Assembly: GCA_021845645.1 (NCBI GenBank)
Contig: JAJZVM010000072.1
Coordinates: forward strand, 1 to 19,721
Direction of reading: 5' to 3'
Source: Bacillota bacterium
GTDB taxonomy: Bacteria > Bacillota_E > JAJZYS01 > JAJYTV01
Length of the DNA stretch: 19,721 nucleotides
Of the stretch, positions 1-8,313 are shown piece by piece. The notes beneath the pieces were generated by a model. That model was given only the letters and a program-made list of their open reading frames with translations, was not told the origin of the DNA and made no database searches. The first letter of the stretch is position 1, and each line of letters begins with the position of its first letter. Made by a program: the position numbers and the translations under genes.

Positions 1-99
1 TGTTGGGAGACGGCAGGCGAAAACGAAAACAGACTACGCATGTAGAACCGGACGGCGGAGGACTTGCGGACGCGGGTTCGATTCCCGCCGCCTCCACCA
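1..99 (+). ncRNA. ssrA: tmRNA, 3' end (partial)
   Basis: This is the 3' part of transfer-messenger RNA, which rescues stalled ribosomes by trans-translation; the 5' part and the tag-peptide frame lie left of the window. The T arm is visible: stem GCGGG (72-76), loop TTCGATT (77-83), stem CCCGC (84-88). It is followed by the 3' acceptor strand CGCCTCC (89-95), discriminator A96 and an encoded CCA (97-99). The A-rich stretch and the ACTACGCATGTAGA segment before it are typical of proteobacterial tmRNA rather than of an ordinary tRNA. A terminator follows at once. The 3' end of ssrA is a known integration site for phages and islands. Confidence 0.93.
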
Positions 100-108
100 A
101 TACACAAA

Positions 109-136
109 GGTCAACAGTTCGCTGTTGGCCTTTTTT
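109..136 (+). terminator. Intrinsic terminator of tmRNA
   Basis: A nine-pair hairpin with arms GGTCAACAG (109-117) and CTGTTGGCC (122-130), one of them a G-T wobble pair, and a TTCG tetraloop is followed by six T residues (131-136). It lies ten bases after the CCA end of the tmRNA, so it terminates that transcript. Confidence 0.92.
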
Positions 137-390
137 CTTGCGCGCTCCCGCGTGTTCGCGGGGACTCCTGCGGATTCCTGCGGACTTCCTTCCTCCGGTC
201 GTCTCGCCCATCTCGGCCCCATTTCGCTCTCTCCTGGCCATTCTTCTCTCCAGCCTCGCTCGCCGGCTAAGGGCCGAAGTCCGCAGAGGCCGCAACGTGG
301 ACCTATACAGATCAATGGGTTACGTGCTGACGAATCAAACGGTTGGATTGCGGCATCGGCAGGCAAAGGAAACCATGGCCGTTGTGTTTT
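137..390. other. Non-coding spacer between tmRNA and the AbiE operon
   Basis: I see no convincing gene here. The open frames on both strands lack a ribosome binding site and resemble no family. There is a small hairpin (CCCGCG / CGCGGG, about 147-162) and a ten-base tandem repeat (ACTCCTGCGG at 164-173, ATTCCTGCGG at 174-183). If an element is integrated at ssrA, its left boundary lies in or just before this stretch, but no second copy of the tmRNA 3' end is visible in the window. Confidence 0.55.
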
Positions 391-416
391 GTCGGTAGTT
401 CTTGACAGCTACCGAC
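391..416. promoter_or_regulatory. Inverted repeat, probable AbiEi operator
   Basis: The arms GTCGGTAG (391-398) and CTACCGAC (409-416) form a perfect eight-base dyad with a ten-base centre. The centre contains TTGACA, the -35 box of the operon promoter. AbiEi antitoxins are known to repress their own operon by binding inverted repeats at the promoter, so this dyad is the obvious candidate site. The regulatory role is inferred. Confidence 0.6.
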
Positions 417-431
417 GTTTCGCAACATTAT
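402..431 (+). promoter_or_regulatory. Sigma-70-type promoter of the AbiE operon
   Basis: A perfect -35 box, TTGACA (402-407), is separated by 18 bases from CATTAT (426-431), a 4-of-6 match to the -10 consensus. Transcription would start about seven bases after the -10 box, near 438, which is the ATG of the first gene. The message may therefore be leaderless. Confidence 0.55.
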
Positions 432-437
432 GACGAC

Positions 438-1037
438 ATGGACAGTTCGCACCAGAGCATTCTGGATCTTGCCGCCCAGCGCGGCCTTATTCGCCCACGC
501 GATCTCAATGAGCGTGGGCTGCCCACGATCGCCCTCACGCGGCTGGTGCGGCAAGGGCTGCTCCAGCGCGTGGGACGGGGCCTGTACGCAATTCCGGACC
601 GGGCCGTCTCGGAACACGGCGCACTCTCCGAGGTGGCACGCAAGCACCCGCAAGCCATCGTCTGCCTGCTGTCGGCACTGCGCCTACATGAACTCACCAC
701 ACAGTCGCCGTTCGAGGTCTGGCTGGCAATTCCCAACAAGGCACGCGCGCCAAAGATGGACTATCCCCCGCTGCGCATCGTGCGCTTCTCTGGCGCCGCG
801 CTGACGGAGGGGGTCGAGGAGCACCTCATCGATGGTGTGCCGGTGCGCGTGACCAACGTCGCCCGGACCGTGGCTGACTGCTTCAAGTTCCGCAACAAGA
901 TCGGCCTCGATGTCGCGCTGGAGGCGCTACAGGAGTCCTGGCGTGCCAAGCGCGTCAGCATGGATGAACTTTGGCGTTTTGCTGCGCTGTGCCGTGTGGC
1001 CAATGTGATGCGCCCCTACATGGAAAGCCTGTCATGA
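438..1037 (+). CDS. abiEi: AbiEi-family antitoxin (type IV toxin-antitoxin)
   Basis: This 199-residue protein looks like an AbiEi-type antitoxin and transcriptional autorepressor. Residues about 7-50 form a winged-helix domain that ends in the characteristic RVGRGLYAIP strand. The rest resembles the C-terminal antitoxin domain (LSALRLHELTTQ, VRVTNVARTVADCFKFRNKIG). In this family the antitoxin opposes the AbiEii toxin without forming a stable complex with it. I chose ATG 438 because the HTH begins right after it; the frame is open back to a TTG at 402, but that TTG belongs to the -35 box. No Shine-Dalgarno is visible before 438, which fits a leaderless transcript. The stop overlaps the next start by four bases (ATGA, 1034-1037). 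The family call is from sequence pattern, without an alignment. Confidence 0.87.
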   Translation: MDSSHQSILDLAAQRGLIRPRDLNERGLPTIALTRLVRQGLLQRVGRGLYAIPDRAVSEHGALSEVARKHPQAIVCLLSALRLHELTTQSPFEVWLAIPNKARAPKMDYPPLRIVRFSGAALTEGVEEHLIDGVPVRVTNVARTVADCFKFRNKIGLDVALEALQESWRAKRVSMDELWRFAALCRVANVMRPYMESLS

Positions 1038-1960
1038 ACCAGCGCAACATGGCCGCCTCGGTGCGCGCCCGCCTGCTCAACCGCGCCCGCGAGACCCGAC
1101 AAGACTTCAATCTGATCTTGACCCGCTATGCGCTTGAGCGCCTGCTTTACCGGCTCAGCATCTCCCCCCACGCCGACCAGTTCCTGCTGAAAGGTGCGCT
1201 GCTGTTCGACTTGTGGTTCGACATCCCGCATCGTCCGACACGCGACGCCGATCTGCTGGGCTTCGGCTCGGCCGAGATCCCGCATGTCGAGGCGGCGTTT
1301 CGGGACATCTGTACGGTGGAACTGGACGACGGCATACGCTTCCAGCCTGACTCGGTACACGCGGAGGAGATCCGCAAGGAAGCCAACTACTCCGGTGTCC
1401 GGGTCACGCTGATCGGCCTGTTGGACGGTGCCCGATGCCACGTGCAGGTCGACGTGGGTTTCGGCGACGCCGTGACGCCCGGCCCCGAGGCCGTCGACTA
1501 CCCGGTAATGCTGCCGGACATGCCAGCCCCGAAGCTGCGCGCCTACCCCCGCTACACGGTTGTCGCCGAGAAGCTGGAGGCACTGGTGTCGCTCGGCATC
1601 GCCAACAGCCGCATGAAGGATTACTTCGATCTCTGGATCTTGTCGCGCTACACCGACTTCGACGGCGCGCTCCTGTGCAAGGCGATCCACGCCACCTTCG
1701 AGCGCCGCAGGACACCGCTGCCGGATGGCGTCCCTTTCGGATTGAGCGACGAATTCGCGCAGGATCGGCAGAAGCAGACTCAGTGGCAAGCATTCTTGAG
1801 GAAGAATGCCTTGGACGAGCTTCAGCTTTCCGAGGTCGTTGCCGGTCTGCGTGCCTTCCTGTCATTCCCGCTGGACGCGCTCCAGCAAGGTGCTGCATTT
1901 CCGCAAACATGGCTTGCCGGAAACGGGTGGATGTCGAGCGGCGAGGAATCGGGCCGATGA
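1034..1960 (+). CDS. abiEii: AbiEii/AbiGii-family nucleotidyltransferase toxin
   Basis: This 308-residue protein matches AbiEii toxins, DNA polymerase beta-type nucleotidyltransferases; members of this wider class have been shown to modify tRNA acceptor ends and stop growth. The motifs appear in the expected order: KGA (53-55), the catalytic RDADLLGFG stretch with D71 and D73, a third acidic position in QVDVGFGD (D140), and the AEKLEAL (K180) and RMKDYFDLW (R193-W201) segments. All key residues look intact, so the toxin is probably functional. The start ATG 1034 overlaps the antitoxin stop, which couples translation and keeps the antitoxin first. An in-frame upstream start inside abiEi exists but would duplicate coding sequence without a ribosome binding site. 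The gene ends in another four-base overlap with the third gene. Confidence 0.88.
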   Translation: MNQRNMAASVRARLLNRARETRQDFNLILTRYALERLLYRLSISPHADQFLLKGALLFDLWFDIPHRPTRDADLLGFGSAEIPHVEAAFRDICTVELDDGIRFQPDSVHAEEIRKEANYSGVRVTLIGLLDGARCHVQVDVGFGDAVTPGPEAVDYPVMLPDMPAPKLRAYPRYTVVAEKLEALVSLGIANSRMKDYFDLWILSRYTDFDGALLCKAIHATFERRRTPLPDGVPFGLSDEFAQDRQKQTQWQAFLRKNALDELQLSEVVAGLRAFLSFPLDALQQGAAFPQTWLAGNGWMSSGEESGR

Positions 1961-2445
1961 CCTGGAATCCCGATCTGCTCTTGGAGGATTTTCACCGTGT
2001 CGCCGGCATGGCTGGCGTCTCGTTGGCGCTTGATGCCATCGCGATCGAGCGGTGCCCTGCGCCGCACGTGCCGCCCAAGACATTACCGCCCGGCACCATG
2101 GCGGTGTACGTCTTCTCGTTTGGGCCTCATGTGCTGAAGGTCGGGAAGGTCGGCCCCAACAGCGCTGCTCGCTACACGGCTCAACACTACAACGCCGGCA
2201 GCGCGAAGAGCACTCTGGCAGCCTCCTTGATCAAACACGGCGAGCGCATCGGCGTCGCCGGCCTGAACGAAACGAACGTCCCCGGCTGGATCAGGGAGCA
2301 CACCGATCGGGTGAACTTCATCCTCGATGCGTCGCTCGGTGTCCACGTCCTCAACCTCCTCGAGGCATTTCTGCAGTGCCGCCTCCGGCCTGAGTTCGAG
2401 GGATTTGCCAGCCAACGGATCGATCGCGAGGGCGGACAGGCATGA
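1957..2445 (+). CDS. GIY-YIG-like nuclease-fold protein in AbiE operon
   Basis: The protein has 162 residues. Its core looks like a GIY-YIG endonuclease fold: a first strand VYVF (50-53, Y51 as the GIY tyrosine), a second strand LKVGK (60-64) in place of YIG, an arginine in SAARYTAQHYN (R72), and a possible metal-binding glutamate in LLEAFLQCRL (E136). The family cleaves DNA with a single metal ion. The pattern is degenerate, so this is a tentative fold call and activity is not assured. Residues 1-45 are not recognised. The ATG sits inside the abiEii stop (ATGA, 1957-1960) and the stop overlaps the next start, so the gene is locked into the operon. It may be an effector, a modulator of the toxin, or a separate defence gene that shares the promoter. 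Confidence 0.6.
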   Translation: MTWNPDLLLEDFHRVAGMAGVSLALDAIAIERCPAPHVPPKTLPPGTMAVYVFSFGPHVLKVGKVGPNSAARYTAQHYNAGSAKSTLAASLIKHGERIGVAGLNETNVPGWIREHTDRVNFILDASLGVHVLNLLEAFLQCRLRPEFEGFASQRIDREGGQA

Positions 2446-3029
2446 AAGAGGACATCCTCGAACAAATGGTGGACGAGTACCTGCAGCACAAAGGGTACTT
2501 CACCCGGCACAACATCAAGTTTCGACCTGCCGGCGATCATGTGGAGTACGACACCCGCCAGGATGCCGTGCATAGCGACATCGACGTGATCGGCATCCAT
2601 CCGCGACTCGACGGCGCGCGTCGGGTGATGGTCGTGAGCTGCAAGAGCTGGCAGGGTGGCTTTCGTCCCGAATACTGGGTCGATGCGATCGCCAAGAACA
2701 AGGTGGTCTCGGGGCGTGAGGCCTGGCGCGGGTTTCGCGAACTGACCAGGGAGAAGTGGGCCGCAGCGTTCAGGACGATGGTCGCCGAACTGACGGGTTC
2801 GTCCTCGTTCACCTACATCACGGCCGTCACGAAAGTCGTGGGCAGCCGAGCGGCGTGGCAGGACAACGCGACGTTCCGCGAGAATCTCGGCGGCAACCCC
2901 ATCGAGATACTGACCTTCGGCGACATACTGAAAGAACTCTTTCCGTCCATCGACACGACTCCGGCCTCATCGGAAGTTGGACGGGTTCTGCAGCTGATCA
3001 AGGCGTCAGGCTGGTCTCTCGACAAGTAA
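2442..3029 (+). CDS. PD-(D/E)XK-like (Mrr/restriction-type) protein
   Basis: This 195-residue protein has a restriction-endonuclease-like pattern: an N-terminal helical stretch (EDILEQMVDEYLQHKGYF), an acidic motif SDIDVIGIHPR (D46/D48), then a strand VMVVSCKSW with K68. This is the D...(E/Q/S)xK arrangement of Mrr-like and very short patch-like folds. The usual glutamate is a serine here (S66), a variant found in some members but also in inactive ones. The remainder (ITAVTKVVGS, IEILTFGDILKELF) fits the later strands of the fold. It is the last gene of the four-gene operon and overlaps the preceding gene by ATGA. Only 31 bases separate its stop from the converging HTH gene, with no clear terminator between. 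Confidence 0.6.
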   Translation: MKEDILEQMVDEYLQHKGYFTRHNIKFRPAGDHVEYDTRQDAVHSDIDVIGIHPRLDGARRVMVVSCKSWQGGFRPEYWVDAIAKNKVVSGREAWRGFRELTREKWAAAFRTMVAELTGSSSFTYITAVTKVVGSRAAWQDNATFRENLGGNPIEILTFGDILKELFPSIDTTPASSEVGRVLQLIKASGWSLDK

Positions 3030-3060
3030 TCCAACCCGAAGGATGCACGTGCGACGGTAA

Positions 3061-3488
3061 TCAGGGATTGATGATGGCCCGCTGCTCGTCCCATAGCAGT
3101 GGCGTCCCCGACGCCAGATCGAACAGGGTCACCTCCGGCGGCAACGTTTCGTCGAGGATCGCAGCCACGATGTCCGGCGCAAGGGTAGTGAGGTTCACCA
3201 TCCGGCTCACATAGGCCCGATCCATCCCCTCGCGCTCGGCCACCTCGGATAGCGTGCGCGCCTCGCCGGACTCCACCATCGCCAGCCAGCGGTGGCCGCG
3301 GGCGAGCGCGAGCTGGATCGGCGTCGGCGTGTCATCCCAGGGACGGGGCTGGACAGCGCTGCCGTCCGGAAGGGCCACGGCCTTGCGGCTGCCGCGGCGC
3401 TTGATCCGGATCGGCACAGCGATGGTAAGGCTGCCGTCGCTCGCGGTGATCACCTCTGGCTGACCGGTCTTGTCGATCAAGATTTCAT

Positions 3489-3492
<4 letters not shown>
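3061..3492 (-). CDS. HTH protein associated with the serine recombinase
   Basis: This 143-residue protein has a basic segment (IRIKRRGSRK, 29-38) and a helix-turn-helix at about 80-100 (TLSEVAEREGMDRAYVSRMVNL), similar to the KorB/ParB-type HTH. It is probably a DNA-binding accessory of the neighbouring recombinase, either a directionality or regulatory factor. That is inferred from its place as the last gene of the unit: its ATG overlaps the recombinase stop (3489-3492) and is preceded by GAGGAGG at good spacing. No catalytic motif is visible, and a full ParB nuclease domain is absent. It converges with the AbiE operon. Confidence 0.75.
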
Positions 3493-4843
<1,351 letters not shown>

Positions 4844-4847
<4 letters not shown>

Positions 4848-5341
4848 CGCCGACCTCCCTGCTTCTTCGGATTCTTCGCCTTGGCCGGTGCCTTCACGCC
4901 GAAGAAGAGCGGCCCGGACCAGCGGGTGCCGGTGATCTCGCGGGCGATCATGGACAGGCTCGGGTAGCGCCTGCCCTCGAACTCATACTGTCCGTCCTGG
5001 GCGACCGTCACCCGGTGCTCGATCCCCTGGTACTCCCGGGTGAGCACGGTGCCGGGCATCAGCCGGATGTCGCGATCGAGCTTGCGCGCCTTGCCGGTCT
5101 CCACCAGGGCCTTGATGCGCCGCTTGTTGCGCTCCAAGAGGCTGGGATCGACCTTGCGGAACTCGATCTCTTGCAGCTTGTACGCGATCCGCCGCTCCAT
5201 GAACTGGCGATTGGGCGTCGGGTTGTCGCTGCCGAAGAGTTCTCGCCAAAGCGCCCTCATTTCCTCTATCGAGAGATCCGGGAGCCCGGCGATCCGGGCG
5301 ACGACGCTCGGCGGGGTGGGTGGGACGGTGCTTGCCTTCAT
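4844..5341 (-). CDS. DUF2924 family protein
   Basis: The protein has 165 residues. The signature of DUF2924 is visible: LPDLSIEEMRALWRELFG (20-37), then PNRQFMERRIAYKLQEIEF. A C-terminal half (PGTVLTREYQGIEHRV, YEFEGRRYPSLSMIAREITGTRWSGPLFFG) resembles a small beta-rich DNA-binding unit with a basic tail (KAPAKAKNPKKQGGRR). The function is unknown. The family is typically encoded just upstream of a large serine recombinase in proteobacterial prophages and islands, as here, so a role in recombination is likely. Its ATG (5341) follows GGAGGAGG and overlaps the stop of the small upstream gene; its own stop overlaps the recombinase start. Confidence 0.85.
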
Positions 5342-5556
5342 GGAGCCTCCTCCAAAGTGTTGTTGACGGGGTGGCTATGAAGGCGCTGGTGGCCGGAGAA
5401 GCCAAGCTCAAACTCGCTCTCCGCGGGGCCGCCTGCGGACTGGGCGAACACGGCCTCGCGCAGTCGGACGAGGCCGTGGGCCAGCAAGGATGCGGCTTCG
5501 CGCCGGCGCTGCTCCGGCGTCATCCGTTCGGGTGGTAGGTGGTTGATCGTGCACAT
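5338..5556 (-). CDS. Small protein at head of recombinase operon
   Basis: This is a 72-residue protein of unknown function. It is rich in charged residues, with a probable helix over RMTPEQRRREAASLLAHGLVRLREAV (11-36). Short proteins with this MTPEQRRRE...LA.GL.RLR pattern commonly precede DUF2924 and serine recombinase genes, which supports it being real. The stop overlaps the DUF2924 start by four bases. ATG 5556 has a weak AGGA about ten bases upstream. No cysteine motif, signal peptide or membrane segment is seen. Confidence 0.68.
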   Translation of the reverse strand: MCTINHLPPERMTPEQRRREAASLLAHGLVRLREAVFAQSAGGPAESEFELGFSGHQRLHSHPVNNTLEEAP

Positions 5557-5673
5557 CGGTATCGGTCCTGAACGTCCAACTCGCTTGATGACGAGATTGT
5601 CCGGTCAGGCCGTGACCTCGGCCATCAGGGAGTTTCGGGCCGGTACGAAAGGATGCGGAAGGTCGCGACCCCG
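5557..5673. other. Spacer between ImmA gene and recombinase operon
   Basis: This 117-base gap should hold the promoter of the leftward recombinase operon unless it is read through from the repressor-ImmA unit, which points the same way. I see no good -35/-10 pair and no clear terminator, so readthrough from the repressor promoter is possible. Confidence 0.4.
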
Positions 5674-6567
5674 CTAATACGGATGCTGCCCGTTGCGGAT
5701 GAAATTTGTGTAGGTGTCGACCAGGAGTTCGTCCTCTTCGTCGTCATTTTTCTCCCAGGGCTCGCGGTCGGGGAGGATGAGCAGCGTGATGACGAGTTCG
5801 TACTGATCGGAGACGACACGCATCTCGCGCAGGGACATGTCGGCGGGCTCTTCCTTGAACCATACGCGAGCAGGCAACTCGATTCCCGTTCTTTCATCAG
5901 GGTGACGTATCGTCTGCGCCGCCAAGGACGCCTCGGGGACGGGTATCGTCTCCTTTGAGAACCGAAACCTGGCCCTGGTGCGTAGAGCATTGCGACTCGA
6001 CCAGGACCAATTGATGAAGCCGTCGTTGGAAACGACCAAGACCGCCCGCAGCGGCGTGAACTCGATCCATTGCCGGATGGCCGCCACGAGCGATACCCCA
6101 TACCGATCCGCGCAAGCGCCGAGCAGATCGATGTCCACCTTGGCCGACTCGACCTGCTTGCGATAATCGTCCAGCGGCATCAACAGCGTCGCCGCGAACT
6201 TGTCGGCATCGGCTTCCCGCTGCCGGGCTGTCGAGCCCCAGTCCAACAGATCCTCCGTGCTGCATCGGAAGGCGTCTTCCTCTTTGCGATGCAGCAGGTA
6301 ATGGCCCAGTTCGTGGGCGATGGTGAAGTTGATGCGTCCGCTCGATTGCACCTGGTCGTTGTAGAGCAGGTACCAGCCCTTTTCCCGTTTGAGCAGCATT
6401 CCCTCCAGCTCACCGATGTCACCGCCCCGGATGTGGGCGATCGGATCGGGTTGGCGGGAACTGATGTCCTGAGCGATGAGCTTGACGTCGATCGGGAAAC
6501 GATCGCGTCCCCACGCCTTGGAGAGAAAGTTGGCCCAAGCACCGGGCGTGGTCGGATTACTTGTCAT
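5674..6567 (-). CDS. ImmA/IrrE family metallopeptidase
   Basis: This 297-residue protein carries the zinc-protease motif HELGH (H85, E86, H89) in NFTIAHELGHYLLHRKEE. A downstream acidic ligand motif (READADKFAATLLMP, E118) completes the ImmA/IrrE active site. The C-terminal 150 residues are an extra domain I do not recognise. In ICEBs1 the homologous peptidase cleaves the repressor ImmR to induce the mobile element. Here the gene directly follows, and overlaps by 11 bases, a Cro/C1-type repressor gene, the same arrangement. It most likely inactivates that repressor under stress. It is cytoplasmic, with no signal peptide. ATG 6567 is the natural start. Confidence 0.88.
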   Translation of the reverse strand: MTSNPTTPGAWANFLSKAWGRDRFPIDVKLIAQDISSRQPDPIAHIRGGDIGELEGMLLKREKGWYLLYNDQVQSSGRINFTIAHELGHYLLHRKEEDAFRCSTEDLLDWGSTARQREADADKFAATLLMPLDDYRKQVESAKVDIDLLGACADRYGVSLVAAIRQWIEFTPLRAVLVVSNDGFINWSWSSRNALRTRARFRFSKETIPVPEASLAAQTIRHPDERTGIELPARVWFKEEPADMSLREMRVVSDQYELVITLLILPDREPWEKNDDEEDELLVDTYTNFIRNGQHPY

Positions 6568-6883
6568 CGCCTTCTATGATCTTGAGGATGTCGTCCAGCT
6601 TCTTCTTGGTTCCCGACGACAGGCCCCGATACTTGCGAAAGAAGGCCTTGTCCTCTTCCGACGGTTCAAGCTCGGTAATCCGGTCGTCCATGAAATATTC
6701 GGGCGTCACCTTGAGCACGCCAGCGATTCTCGCGATCTTCTCGGCGGATGGCTTCGGATTGTCCTTGTTCTCCAGCTCCCAGATGTAGCTCTTGCTGGAT
6801 TCGGTCTGTTCCGCCAGCTGCTCGAGGCTGAGTCCGCGCTGTTTGCGGAGGCCCCGTATCTTTTCTCCCAGCGGGGATGGCAT
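6557..6883 (-). CDS. Cro/C1-type (XRE) transcriptional repressor
   Basis: This 108-residue protein has an N-terminal lambda-repressor-like HTH (residues about 7-62: LGEKIRGLRKQRGLSLEQLA, SSKSYIWELENKDNPKPSAEKIARIAGVL). A short C-terminal tail follows (EEDKAFFRKYRGLSSGTKKKLDDILKIIEG) and may be a dimerisation or protease-recognition segment. ATG 6883 is preceded by GAGGTG at suitable spacing; the same frame stays open far upstream but those bases are the antisense of another gene. The gene is divergent from the 7082 gene, with operator-like palindromes between them. It is the probable master repressor of the element and the target of the adjacent ImmA-like peptidase. Confidence 0.9.
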   Translation of the reverse strand: MPSPLGEKIRGLRKQRGLSLEQLAEQTESSKSYIWELENKDNPKPSAEKIARIAGVLKVTPEYFMDDRITELEPSEEDKAFFRKYRGLSSGTKKKLDDILKIIEGDDK

Positions 6884-6912
6884 GTGGCACCTCGTTCTCT
6901 GAATGGCCTGAA

Positions 6913-6941
6913 AGTATACCTCTGTACCGAACGATTTGGTA
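6913..6941 (-). promoter_or_regulatory. Leftward promoter of the repressor-ImmA unit
   Basis: On the minus strand a good -10 box, TATACT (6918-6913), lies about 35 bases before the repressor start codon. The -35 position at 17-base spacing (6941-6936, TACCAA) is poor and lies inside the first operator, which would suit autoregulation. Confidence 0.45.
6925..6941. promoter_or_regulatory. Operator O1 for the XRE repressor
   Basis: TACCGAA (6925-6931) and TTTGGTA (6935-6941) form a dyad with a three-base centre and one mismatch. The core fits CCGAA-N3-TTYGG, shared with O2 exactly 50 bases away, centre to centre. It overlaps the -35 region of the leftward promoter. The binding protein is inferred from position. 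Confidence 0.6.
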
Positions 6942-6946
6942 TCTGC

Positions 6947-6976
6947 TTGACAAACCCAGCACAAGCCATCAATAAT
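6947..6976 (+). promoter_or_regulatory. Rightward promoter for the 7082 unit
   Basis: A perfect TTGACA (6947-6952) is followed after 18 bases by AATAAT (6971-6976), a 5-of-6 match to the -10 box. It would transcribe rightwards into the 407-aa gene. Operator O2 starts on the next base, ideally placed to block it. Confidence 0.7.
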
Positions 6977-6999
6977 CCGAATCGTTCGGCACACCGAAC
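6977..6999. promoter_or_regulatory. Operator O2 and adjoining half-site O3
   Basis: CCGAATCGTTCGG (6977-6989) is a perfect dyad with arms CCGAA/TTCGG. It is followed by another half-site, CCGAAC (6994-6999), which also forms a dyad GTTCGG/CCGAAC (6984-6999) with the right arm of O2. The pair sits over the start region of the rightward promoter. It is a likely binding site of the divergent XRE repressor. Confidence 0.6.
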
Positions 7000-7081
7000 G
7001 CATAATATCCCTGTCTAGGAGTACTTCTGGGATGTTGCGGCATGCCGGGCACCGTCCGTCTCGAAGAAGGAGAAGAAAGGC

Positions 7082-8305
7082 ATGACCGCGTTCAACCCTC
7101 GTCACCTCGCCCGTCAGGTTCCGGCCACCACTTGGCAGGCGTATCTGTCCTCCCGTTCCATCGCCATCCCCGAATCTTTCGACTGGAGCGCCGAGGAAAA
7201 GGCATTTTCCGATGCCCTGATCGCCCTCCTGGAGGAACTCGAACCGGATCAACAGGCCCTGCTGCACGCCGAGCTGCGCCATGTCCACGCCCTCGCGACC
7301 CAGAAAGGCATCGATGCGATCCTCAACGCCAGCGACAACGACGTGGCCATTCGGGAGGACTTCGGACAGCTCCGCAACCACGCCGAGCGGGCCATGTGGG
7401 TGTTGGTGAACTGGCCGCAAACCTTCATGACGGCCGAGGCGCTGCTCCAATTCGATCTCGGCGTCGGCAAGCGGTCGTGGAAACGGCAAGCCATCAAGGT
7501 GACCGAGCCGGTGTCCCGAGAGGCTGCCGACATCGAGGGATTGCAGGCCGCCTTGTCCGAGGTGCTCTCGAAACGCAAGGGACCGCGGCGCGCCTGCCAC
7601 GTAGACGTCTGCGACCGTCACCTGGACGGCGGTGTGCAGATCAGCGTCTACGTGGAGGACGATCCCAACGATCTGGTGGAGTTCGTCGAAGAGGGCATGC
7701 GCCGCCGGACGACCCGCCCGGCGACCAATCTCGCGCTGGTCTACTTCCCCGCATCCGGCATCGTCGACACCGTCGGCCGGGGCGGAGCCAAGGTCCACCA
7801 GCCGCTGGTGACGCTCTTCGCACGCCATCTGCTGAAACAGGAGGTCAAGCCCGAGGCAGTGAAGCAGCCGATGTTCTATCTCAACCGGCTGCGGCACGGC
7901 TTGGACCTTCCGGAGGACAGCGACATCGACCTCGCCGCCCACGGCATTGATCGCATTCGCCTCCGCCGCGCCCGGCTCAGGAGCACGAGGGCGCCGATCT
8001 GCGACTTCTGGGTAGGCGTACCGGCGGATCAGGCCGAACACTGCGTGCTCGCTGCATCGAGCGCCCACCTGAAGGACCACGACCTGTTCCGCGGTCCGTT
8101 CAATATCGTCGAGGCCCTCATCAGCATCTATTTCGCCCCTGCCGAAATGGGCAAGCGCGGTCGCGTACTGAACATCGACCTCAAGCAATCGGGGATCTCC
8201 AACCTCCAGGACATGGCAGAGGAGGACGCCAAGCTCGCTGAGCGCCTCCTGCGTGCCTGGCGCGTCTCCGAACCGACCGAGGTCGAACTGGCCCTGGTCG
8301 CGTAG
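7082..8305 (+). CDS. Conserved-looking protein of unknown function (407 aa)
   Basis: I do not recognise this 407-residue soluble protein. It has an acidic, helical N-terminal third (EEKAFSDALIALLEELEPDQQALLHAELRHVHAL). A middle part with alternating strands follows (ACHVDVCDRHLDGGVQISVYVEDDPNDLVEFVEEGM, LALVYFPASGIVDTVGRGG). The C-terminal part contains FWVGVPADQAEHCVL and a helical end. No catalytic motif, signal peptide or membrane segment is evident. ATG 7082 has AAGGAG nine bases upstream. It is the first gene controlled by the operator-flanked rightward promoter and is followed after eight bases by the zinc-ribbon gene, so the two probably act together. Its control by the repressor-ImmA switch suggests an early regulatory or defence role. 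Confidence 0.85.
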   Translation: MTAFNPRHLARQVPATTWQAYLSSRSIAIPESFDWSAEEKAFSDALIALLEELEPDQQALLHAELRHVHALATQKGIDAILNASDNDVAIREDFGQLRNHAERAMWVLVNWPQTFMTAEALLQFDLGVGKRSWKRQAIKVTEPVSREAADIEGLQAALSEVLSKRKGPRRACHVDVCDRHLDGGVQISVYVEDDPNDLVEFVEEGMRRRTTRPATNLALVYFPASGIVDTVGRGGAKVHQPLVTLFARHLLKQEVKPEAVKQPMFYLNRLRHGLDLPEDSDIDLAAHGIDRIRLRRARLRSTRAPICDFWVGVPADQAEHCVLAASSAHLKDHDLFRGPFNIVEALISIYFAPAEMGKRGRVLNIDLKQSGISNLQDMAEEDAKLAERLLRAWRVSEPTEVELALVA

Positions 8306-8313
8306 AAGCCGCC

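Noticed and set aside
34..366. Minus-strand frame of 110 codons crossing the tmRNA end, containing the phrase RRRESNPRPQ
   Set aside because: This phrase is the familiar false protein made by reading the antisense of a tRNA/tmRNA T arm; the DNA is tmRNA plus its terminator.
137..400. Second copy of the tmRNA 3' end marking an attachment-site duplication
   Set aside because: I searched by eye for the GGTTCGATTCCCGCC core on both strands across the window and found only the copy at 75-89.
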